From Megalonaias nervosa (lineage: Eukaryota; Mollusca; Bivalvia; Unionida; Unionidae): DNA of 64,000 nucleotides. Under the pieces are notes generated by a model. That model saw only the letters and a list, made by a program, of their open reading frames with translations, was not told where the DNA came from and did no database searches. The stretch lies in NCBI GenBank assembly GCA_016617855.1, contig JAECUM010094094.1:1-64000 (forward strand), given 5' to 3'. How positions within the stretch are numbered: position 1 is the first letter of the stretch; each line of letters starts with the position of its first letter. Positions 42,501-54,500 of this stretch are shown here, piece by piece. The position numbers and the translations under genes are program-made.

Positions 42501-45500
42501 CATTGGTAAAGATGGAAGAATATGATATATCAGAGAAAGCTAAAAGCAAATTATAATTTATATAATATAAAAGAACCTCAACTTAATTTTGTGGGATAAA
42601 TATGAAATTCGTGATCATTTTTTTTATTGCACAGATAGGCATAAATTGACCATATTACACACCGACAGGCACAATTTGAACATATGGAGCACAAATGGGC
42701 CTAAGTTGATCATATGAAGCAGAGAAGTTTAAGCTGATCATACAAGCACAAGTAGGACTAAGTTGATGATATGAAGCACAAATAGGCCTAAGTTGATGAC
42801 ATGAAGCACAAATAAGCGTAACTCAGTTGATCTCATGCTGATCATAGGGAGCACAGATTGGTGTAACCTTATCATGTGGTGCACTGATTGGCTAAAATTG
42901 ATCATATGGAGTATAGATAGGCCTAAGCTGATCATATGGAATACTGATAGGCCTAAGTTGATCATATGGAGCACTGATAGGCCTAAGCTAATCATATGGA
43001 GTACTGATAGGTCTATGCTGATCATATGGAATACTGATAGACCTAAGTTGATCATACAGAGTACTGATAGGCCTAAGTTAATCGCAGGGAGTACTGATAG
43101 GCCTAAGCTGATCATATGGAACAACGATAGCCTACCTTGATCATATGAAGTACTGACAGGACTAAGTTGATCATATGGAATACTGAAAGGCCTAAGTTGA
43201 TCATATGGAGCACTGATAGGCCTAAGTTGATCAAATGAATGGGAGGTAAGCCTAATATGATCATATGCAGCAAAGATGGGCACAAAATGACCATATGGAG
43301 AACAGATTGAATTAAATTGTTAGGAGCATAAATAATTAAACCCACAAATTATGGCACTAGTTCATTAGCATAGTTTTGTTGGGATTTATAGGATAATATC
43401 ACTTACATAATCTGGTACAAATAACAACCATCAATATCATTGATTTTTAAAGATGTAAAGGTATTCTTAAAGGACAGCCTCAATTATGGTAACTCTTGGT
43501 TGCTTGATTTATGCTTTCATAATTTACTGAGCTTTAATATACAGCATGTGTATCTACATCAATTTCTTATTCAAGATTAGTTCAGATAGCTGAGGCTGTA
43601 TTCTGTATGGTAGTAAACTAGTATTAACAAGAAGGCTAAGGCTGCATGCTGAGTACATTATCAGAATACTGCTGTAAAACATAACCTTGACCATGAAGTA
43701 AAAAGGTGGGGGGGCACATGTTGCAGACTGAACTGTCTTTGCTTGATAATGATTTATCCAGTGAACGAACAAAATCCATCAAGGGGCTTAGGAAATATAA
43801 TATTAAGCATATGAAAAACTTTAGCCACAACCTCAATGTAAATTTCTATGACCTTGATCCCAAGGTCAAATGGGCTGGTGTGCATGCCACCAAATAAATT
43901 GCCTTGATGTCATAGTGACTCATCCCCAAGAATGATGAAAATATATCATGGGGCTCAGGAAATATAAGCAAATGAAAAACCTTAACACAAGTTTATGAAT
44001 GTGACTTTGATAGTAAGGCAAAAGGGCCAAGTGGCAGAATTCCCATAATACTGTTTTAAGTTGCATAATGATTCCTGTCAAGTATGGTGAGAATTTATCA
44101 AAGGACTTACGACATATATGTAAATGAAAAACTTTAACCAGAACCTTAACTGTTTATGCTGTTGCCACAAGATTGCTCAATAAAAATAACAAGAGACCCA
44201 TGTGGGCTTTTATATAACTTAGTAAGTGACCATCTTTATTTAGCAGAACTATGTAGCATTATATTAAGAACATAAGCCTATTTATCATGTAATTTTACTT
44301 ATTTTACTAGTCTGACAAAAATTTATTTCCAAAGATAAAGGCATAATTAATATGCTTACCTTTAGATCATAATCAAACTCCTCCATTATCTTATTTTATT
44401 GAAATTATTTAAAAATTACAGCCTACTAAAAAGTAACAAGCTCAGTCAATCAGATGATCAGACTTCACTTGTTATGGAACCTAAGACAAAAAGGATATAA
44501 GCTTATTTACCAAATCTGAGCACTATCCAAACAAAATTTGGTCCCCAGAGTGGCTACAAACTCAACCAATCAGATAAATGATCACATCATTATTATTCAT
44601 GATTCTCTATCTAGTCTGAGATTATGCTAAAATAAACCCCTATATCAAACGTGATCAAAGCTGGACCAGAAAAATGGTTCCACAGAATTAAACATCCTCA
44701 GCTAATGAGATGAAAATTACTCATGGACCTTGCTCATCACTGTACTTGACACTATAAGGTTACCACCATGAAGCCAGATTTCTAATCAGGTTTTGATCGT
44801 TCCAACTGATCAAAATTTGATCAGCAATATGGCTTCATACTGGTAACAAGCACTCCAAATCGGATTCAAAATCACCTCATTAGGGAAAAAATGTGTATTT
44901 TCTGTTGGCTGACTGTCCCCGTTTCTCATTGCCAACCCTAGCATTTCCCCCCCATATAAAAAAGATACTCCCCACCAAAAAACAACACAAAACAATCACA
45001 TTAAATAGAAATGCTGTTAAAAACAAAACAACCCCACCTGCCTGTCCTAATGTTAAGACCAGTGCAATAGGAAACAGTTTTTGTTTGCTTTTATATGTGT
45101 GATTCTTGCTCATTACTGAATTCGTCTGAACTACTGGTGATATAAGCCCATATTTAAGTATGATGAAAATCTGATTAGAAATAGGGTTCTTTGGTAACAA
45201 GAACAGTTAATTAGATGCAAGATTACCTCATTACAATTGTGTGGATCTTGCCCATTATTGTACACATCCAAGATCTTGATGATATAAACCCATGTTTCCT
45301 CAAATCATCAGAAATATGATCTCTAGTGTGGAGATTCTTACCACACGTAAGAAGCAACTGATGGACAATGGAAGATGCACAACTGATACAGGGCCATACC
45401 TTAAACTCACATGGCCTACCACCAGATGAGCTAAAGATGAAACTGTCTTAATAAAAAAAATTGGAGAATTTGTAACTTCTCAGAGTTTTCCTTTGTCTTC

Positions 45501-48500
45501 ACTATGAACATTTTGTAAAAACTTTTGTTTCACAGCCGTTTATCTGGAATTCATCGACACAGTCTGACATGACCAAAGTGCATGTCCAAAAGTATATGAT
45601 ATTAATGAATAATTGCAACATTTTATTCATGTTCAAAATTTTGAAAAATTCTTTAAGACAATATTGAAAGACAATTTGTCATTTTGGAAAATTTTGCTTG
45701 TTTCTCTACAACTTTAGTGGGAACCTTCTTGTTCAAAAAACCAACTGTGATATTGGAATGACTAAGTAACAAGACTGAATATACCCCTGCACAAGTCAGG
45801 TCAACTGACAAACAACAGGGTTTCTGCAATCTTTACAAAATGTAATTCTATGACTTTTCCAAAACTTGTCCAAGACCTTTTTACCAATTTCAGGAGTACC
45901 TACTATATAATTTATGACCAATAATATTTACCTAACATGTAAATTTAACACAAAAACATATTTTACAGCTGGCTTTGGGCATACTTCATCCTATCGAATA
46001 GGTCATTCTCTTTTGAGTGCTGTGAGTACAATGATTTTGAATGGTAGTAAGATCCCTGGATGTAGTCTGACTTAAGTTTTTGGGGAACCTACTCTAACAA
46101 ATCCATTAACGAAGTTAGGTAGGTTAATAAAACTTTTGCATTGGCAAAAGAAAATGCAACTAGATAATGCAAAATAAGCAAATTCCATGACTTTTCCAAA
46201 ACTTTGAATGACTTATGAAAATTTCAAAACCTTCAACACTTTCTGTAACCTACAAGCTCTTCCAGGGTTTCTATGACTGCATGAATCCTGAAACAACATA
46301 GCCATGATCTGCTGCCACACAATATACAGGCAGATCATGGTTTATACTGATTGTCTGACAGATTACTCCTAACAAACTGCATCAACCCAGATCTGCTGGC
46401 ACATTATGCAATGGCAGATCTTGGTCTATGCAGTATGCAGTTGGATCTGCTGTATTAGCAAGTAAAAACAGTAAGCAAATATGGATGGTTACTTAGTTAC
46501 ATACTGATAGACTGCTTTATCTGATGGGATTCTTTGACCCTCAACATAAATTTTCTCATAGTTTATTCCCTTCTGCATGAACTCCTGCAACAAAAAATTT
46601 AAGCACATTCAAATTTTCAAGTGTATGAATACAGTTTGTTATATTAGCCAATTAAATATATTGCAACCATCCCAAAAATATTTTCAAGGAAAATAAATAG
46701 GCATACAGGATTTAAAACCATTGTCAATGAATTATAATTCTGTACATGTATACTTAAAGCATTCTGAAAGCTTATCAATAAAACACTGACCTTGCAAATA
46801 TATAAAATACATGTATTTCACCATCTAGAACAATTTAAGCGTATACGATTTCTATAAAAAAATGTATAGGGTAGCAAAATTAATCATTTCTAGGGTATTA
46901 GTCACCTCTATACACAGCACAACTTAGTCATTAAACACTGTGTACTAAATAAATGATTTTGTTTACAATTGTTTTTATCCTGAACAGGGTAAGACAAATA
47001 TGCTAGCATACAAAAAAAATAACAGCTTTGTTTTCAGAAATAAAAAAATAAAAAAAGAATTACTAAACATCTTTAATTTTAAATTGAGACAAGAACTTGC
47101 TGAGCTTTTAAATCAAAGTTCTGTACAAGTCCATGTAATAATGTACATACAACTAGAAATGGCACTGACCAAGATTTGCTAACCAATCACAGTCTATGCA
47201 TTTTGTTCAACTTCTAATTCCTTTACTTGTGGCAAAGCCAATTGTCCAACAGCCCAGGAAATGTCTTAAACTTTTCTGGGCAACTAGTATAGGATTTAAT
47301 AAATAATATAAGGAAATAATCCAGATTTCTTTTGCAATTTTATGAAAATCATGATTCATGATATCATATATAGGTAAATATGATATCCTTCTTACCTCTG
47401 GATTGTAATACTTTGTTGTGAAGGTCAGATCTATGATCAATCCAAGAGTTAAGCCTCGTTCATTTAGCATGTCTATCAAAGTCTGTGGAGTGAATCTGCA
47501 AAAATTTAAGAAAATGTTAATCCCATACCAGTAATCTGGATACAATTACAACTAAATGTACTAAGCAAAAGTAATTACAGGAGACTGCTTGATTATTGAT
47601 GAATGCTTCTGATTTAAGTTATACTTTGCATGTGGTTGATCGATTGTATTTTTACGGCGCACCAGCACTGTTAGGTTATTTAGCGCCATACAAAAGGTTA
47701 TATGTAGGGTCATTTAGAAGTGGTAAAAGGTTTCGTATCGACCAGCGATGTAAAACCAAAGAGTTGAAAGTAAAACGATCAGATGGTAATGGTAATAAAT
47801 GAAGCTTCCCAATCAATGGGGAATGTAAATGGTGCATGTTAATGAAGACAGATGAAAATATATTGAAAATAAGGGATGGTATATACATTATATAAAACTG
47901 CTCAAGGTGATAGCATAAAAGTTACAGCTTAGAATAAATGTTTACTTCTTTCAGGAATTCTATAATACAAGTCAAGTTTATTGTATCAAAAAGTTCCTTC
48001 ATGTCATGCACACCGTAGTACTGATTGCGTGTAGGTTGGAGGTCGAAACACTCCACCTACTCTGCATGTAAAAACTGTGACAACTGGAATCATTTAATAA
48101 AGAATTATGCTTTTTCATCTGCCTCTCTTTTCATATTTGTTCCTCCTTTCCTTCTGTTTAATTCTAGCATTTGTATTAACAGATCTCTTACTGAATATTT
48201 TGTATATATTGATATGTAAACTGCATTGTCTAGGATAGGTGTACCTTGTATATTTATATATGTAAATTGCAATGTATTTTCAACAATATAGTTTTTCTAT
48301 CTAAATTTTCCTGTAATATTTGTTACTATGTAATTTCTCTAAAATTTTTATTTCAATGAAAACAAATATCAGTGATAATTAAATGTGACTTACATAATCA
48401 GCAAGAAAACTATATAAATGAAGTCAAATTATTTTATGTTCTGCAGAAGAACAAGCAAGCAAGTCAAAATATTATGTAGTCAGTAGTAAATGTTTCCCTG

Positions 48501-51500
48501 ATTTGTAACCTTTCGATAAGATAAAATAGGGTAGCATTACCCCAAGAAGCATTTCCCACTGCAGCATACTGAAGTGTTATGGATTGTTACTGTGTTTTTG
48601 CAAAAGTGCTGATTGTCATGGTTGTTTCTTCTTGTGCGAATGAATTGCGATCGATTTACCTAAGTTCCTACAACTCACTGTACAACTAAATGTTCAAGAA
48701 ACTGTGTAAATTAAGACCATCCAAATCGTTTAAAATTACCTTTCTTTTTCTTCATACCTTTTACTCAGGGGCTGAAAAAATAAATCATCAGGCAAGTATC
48801 ACTCAGTATTTGAATACATATATAGTCCAACCTGTCTAAAGCAGTCATGAAATGGAAAAATCCAACCTGAATAAAGCAGCCACCCATAGAAAAAGGAAAA
48901 GGTGGCCTTTGTAAACAGGTTAACTCTTTATGCTGGTTCATCTTTCAAACTTAGTCATTAAACTGAATACAATTAGTAGTAGAAGCATTTTTTTACTTAT
49001 TGCCTTTTTAGGGAAAGATAATTTTAAATGTCACAGAGATTTATGACATCAATTTCAATATTGATCTATGAAAGGATAGATGAAAAAAGGTCTTTCATTC
49101 ACTCAGTTTTCAAATGGTGTGTTTCCTTGAAAGGATGGCAACATACTAATCTACATAATGCAGCAATCATGAAAGTTTGTTGACTAGAATTTAATTTTTT
49201 ATTATAAAGTTAGACCTAAAGCAACTGAAAGCAACAAGATAATCTTAATTTACTCAAATGGAAGTTATAGGCTAATGAACTTTCTGAAATGTAAACACAT
49301 TTTAAATTTTTCTGATCATACACTTTTTTGTAATTACAGGACCATGAGTTTGTCAATGGCTTGACATAAACCAGTTAAACATCTATACAAAGTGCAGAAC
49401 GGTCTTATTTTTCTATAATGAGTCTGAAGAATAATTCATTTAATATCTTACCGGTTCTTCTCAAGAGCTGGTTGGTTGGTCGTTATGGGTTTAACACCAT
49501 TTTTCAGCATATAATAGGCTAAACATGGGCGCTAGTATAATTGGTGGAGGAAGAACCGTAAAAACCCCAGGAAGAACCACTGACCCACAGGCAGCTATTG
49601 GCAAGGTTTCTCACATAGCCATGTTGGTTAAGTCTGAGACTTGAACCCTCGTGGACTGAGGTGAGATGTCAGTGATCTATAAGGGCAAGCCCCTTAAGCC
49701 ACTTGGCCACCTGAGTTCTCTTTGAGGAGATAAAATTATTTGTGATACATGCTGACAATACTGCTTGGCTAGTTTATGATGGTTGCCCAGAATGTCATAT
49801 ATAGCACACATGCTATATTCCCAGCCAGTGTTGAGAAGTTTCTGAGACTCAGAAAGTTGTCTGAGGTCCCAAGGAGGGTCAGTGCACATGACACAAAAAG
49901 TGACATCCAATAGAAAATAAACCTTCTCATATAAGCCTATAGAAAATGATTGGAAATTCTGAATAAAAGAAAATAACTTGCCTGTTTTCTTTAAAGCATT
50001 TAATACACTTACAAAGAAAATAAAAACAGTTGGTATCATTACCACACACCTACACAAATGTGAAAAACTTGTGTGTGTGTGTGTGTGTGTGTGTGAGAGA
50101 TTTGGATTTTTAACATAGCTTTAACAATTTTGCAGTCATATCGCTATGATGTCTGCAGTGTGGCAGTTTACAGTGATGTCTAGCACTGGGGCATCATGCT
50201 GCAGACATGTAGCATGATGTACCACCCTGTCACATTATCCTGACACCAGGCCGACCAGTCCTAACACTAAACTCGTAATGTTGAGCACCTAGCGAGGCAG
50301 CTGTAAGTACCATTTTTATAAGTCTTTGATATGACTCTGTCGGGGATTGAACCTGCGACCTCCCACATCCAAGGCGGATGCTCTAAACACTAGGCCACCA
50401 AAACAGTCTGGCCTTACAGGTAATATAGCAATAATAAAAACATCTGTCCAGTACAAGTATTAATGCTTTATCAACACAAATCAATGGTGCAAACATGAGC
50501 ATCCGTATATTGTCTTTCAATCTATTCCATTCATCCCAAAAAGAATAGGCCAATAATTAGTTGGTATTTTAACATGATTCAGAACTAATCTGAATGTTCA
50601 TTTCTTCCTGTCAAATATGTTCTGGTTTGTCCTGATATTCATACAGGTGCTATTTCAATGGACATCACACACTCCAGAATGATTTATGTCAATATATTGT
50701 CTGCAGTATGCGCAAAGAATTCAAATGCTCCCCCTTGCTGCTACACTTCACAAAGTCAAACACTGTTAACCAGAGTTCTGAATTTTTTGCTGGGCTTTGC
50801 TTGCTTGGCAGATAGCATATTGCTTCCTGAATCACAGGAAATGCATTTTGACATTTTGCCTTCAAAAATGAATCATACATGAACACTATTTTTAACCCAT
50901 GGAAAAATCATGTTTTGCATATCATATATGGAGTGAAATCTGACTTAAAAAAGCATTGCTGCTGTTTACAAACTTCCCAATAATCTTTCAGTTAAGTGTA
51001 ATACCTTGTGTTCCTCAGCAAACATTTCTTTGAATTACCTGCAACTTAGATTAGCTTAATGGCCCCCCCCCCCCTTAAAAGGACTAACACATCACCTTAG
51101 CTATTGTTAGCCATTTAAGTAATATGTGAAATTGTGGTTGTTTACACCTGATCACCTTGCCTTCAAACTGCTTCTATGACAATTAGCTGTATAAACTGCC
51201 CCAAGGATAGGTTTACACAAGCTCTAAGCAGGCCAGTTTATTGATTATACATTACACATGTTACAAGGATAGTTTTAGGTCTATTTTTTCCCCCATGTAG
51301 ATTACTGAATGTTGTTTTATTTTTATTTTAATCTTTACATATAACCAAGTCAGGGGGTTTGGGAGTAAAAAAAATTGTCTTTTTAGCATGACACACCATG
51401 TTATGGCAGGTATTGCAAACGAAATCATTATCTTTTTTATATTACTTCATGAAAACCTCAATCCTGGGCAAGCAGACTATTTTTCCATCCATGTGCTTTA

Positions 51501-54500
51501 CTTTAACATAAAATATGGATGGAGTGATATATAATTACAACACATCAAAACCTGTATATCCAGAGAGTTTGCTTTATTTGACATTTCAGAAGCTGTGGTG
51601 GCTCAATTGGTTGAGCACTGGACTTGTAAAATGCAGTGGATTCAATACCTGCCCAGGCAAGTAGCTTTCAATTTAGCTTCTACTTCAATGGTAATACCAT
51701 TATATAAACTGTTAAGTGCCATCAAAAACCAACCAATAATTATCTTACATTTAAAAAACTGGTAATGTTCATTGTTGGATTAATCAAGTAAGACATGACC
51801 TAGCTATATAACAACAAGCTGTAAAACAACAGCCAATATATGACATTTCTAATGGCACTGTGCATTGCTGGATTAATCTAAGATAAGACATGATACACTG
51901 TATAACTTTTTTTCTATTTATCCTGTTTATTTTACTTTACTCTTGTTTCAAGGAACTGCGCAATCACAATTTCTTTCTCACTCAAGACAGGACTTGAATG
52001 AGTAAAGACAAGTAAAATTTTCAAAAAAATTTAAGAAACTATAGTCATATTAAGGTCTTTTGTCCTTTGGCATTAAAAATATATCTGAAAAGTTTTCTAC
52101 ACTGGAAAGATGTGATTTAATAATGAAGTTAAAAATGGCTAGATAGAGCATTTTCCATACTGCTGATACATCCTGGTGAAATGGATGAACAAATGGGTCA
52201 AGATGTTATGAGAGAGATTATGACTTTTTATTGTCCATGCTAGTACATTCTGGGTCAAGATATTTAGTGAGAGATTATGACTTTATATTGCCCCTGCTTG
52301 TGCATTCATTAGTTATTTGATTTCAAATCACAATTTCGTTTGCTCTTACTGGTGCATTTTTCAATATCACCATTTAATTGTCAATCATAATTTGTTTGAA
52401 GTATGAAAAAGGGATATAGTGACGATATATAAAATTTCTCAACTGGGCTTCTTACCTCCTTCAAGGGAACTTTTAATGGCAGAATGCATGTTCTCTCTAT
52501 GACATCTCCAAAGGGGCAGTAATCTTCCCACCTGTATTAGTAAATAATATTGCAATAACTACACATATCAGGTCATGATTTGATGTCACTATCCATCTTC
52601 CCTGTACTGATGTGTTCTAAAATATAAAAAAAATCAGTTGTTTCTTGCTTTATTGGTTGATTCATTATTTGTGACAGGGAAAAAGTTTCATTTAATTTAC
52701 TTACAATACCTACATCTCTGACAAAAATCCAATTTTGCAGCTGCAAGACAGGTTTTACTGTACAAAAACAACAGTAACTGCAAAAACAGCAATGCTGTTT
52801 TAAATATTTTGAAATAAAATAAATTTAATTTTCTCAAATGTTTATTTAATAGAAAACTATTTATGATAATTGTGGGTGTGATGATGACAATCATGATGCT
52901 GGTTATTATTAATGATAATGAAGAATGTCATTTTTTTATTGTATCATGCAAGACAGAATTTGTTTTAAAAAAGGCACATGTAAATTAAATTATTGATTGC
53001 TTAAAATATTCTTAATTTTTTTTTTAGATTTTGTAAAAGTTAAAGAGGCTATTTCTTTTGATGCCTTGTGCTACGTAGACTTTCAGTGATGTATATCATT
53101 AAAACTATTTGGCTGAATGTAATTTATAATTTTTTAACATTAGCATTTGTCCTGTATTGTCTATTACATTACAGTACACTGAACAGACATGCACTCCTTT
53201 TTGCCACTGTTAAAACTCTATGGTCTTAAACTAAATAGCAGAAAGAAGCAAAACCAATAAGTCTCATAAAATTCAACAATTTATTTCCCTAGAATAGGAA
53301 GCCAGAAATGCTGAAATCAGATTAAGTTGAAGTATGTTCCTTTAACGAAATGAATAAATGTATATTAATACTGAAGAAGCATTTTGACAGCTTCATTTCG
53401 TTTTAGATTCTTATCATCCTTCATACCGATTTCAGTATTCCCAGTTACCATCACATTCCAGACAATTGAAATACAAACCAACGAACCTGAAAACATGTCC
53501 ATTTGCTTGTGTGAGAATTTGATTTTATTAGAAAAGAAAAATATCAGACTAAGTAAATTCTGGCATAAACATTATGACTTTATTGTAGAAAGATGCCAAT
53601 ATGGGTTGCCAAGTGTGTGAGATATTCCTGAGAATCTGACTTATTGTTCTGCTGTTACACAGTGCAATTATTTCGGTATTAAGACCTCAACCCCCCCAAA
53701 AACTAGTTATCAGGGTGAATGTCTTACACTGTAGACTAATTAAGTAGATGATTCTGAAGAGATTAATTTTGAGGACAGTCAAGACAGCTAAGCTTTATCT
53801 GAGGATGAATAATCAAACCCAGCTGTGTACATGTGTATGACAACCATCAGCCACCTGTGTTTGTCCTATAATGTAAGATGCTTCCCATGATACATGAATT
53901 TGTTTTTGGGGTGGTGACCACCAAACTACAAATACTAGGGAAGGCATTACATTGTTGGACATGGTGTTAATTCTGTGATTATTAAATGGGCACAATGTGA
54001 CAACTGTCAACACTGGACGCAACTTTCATTTTGGAGTGCAACATCAGTTGTGAGGCAACATAGCTCATTTCTTTACCCACAATGCATCGAAAAATTCATA
54101 CCAAGTTAAATATATTTTTTTTTTAATTTACATTTTTGTTATTCATTGATTTGACATTAATACGTTCCACTTAATCATTGGATCTTTAAGTTTTCGTGGA
54201 AATATTAAACCAGTGCATGCGTGGACATTCCTTCTGAAAATGTAATATGAAATTTATGTCTGTTATATAATACGTGCGTGCTGTCATACCAAGTTAGGCA
54301 AATACCGCGATAATAAAGAGTTGTTCCCACATGGTACATTAATCCACAGGGGTTTGTTACAAATAAAATTAGGAGCCTAACCTGTAATAATATAACATTA
54401 TGTTATTACAGGTTAGGCTCCTAATTGTATTTGTAACAAACCCCTGTGCATTAATCTTGTAAGCCATCATCGCGGTTTTATTTACATCTACGAGCTTTGA

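Noticed and set aside
42738..43283. 181-codon minus-strand open frame
   Set aside because: Same cause: a 30-bp tandem array reads open on both strands.
28300..43300. Possible CRISPR arrays
   Set aside because: The repeats are head-to-tail units without unique spacers, in an intron-bearing eukaryotic context.
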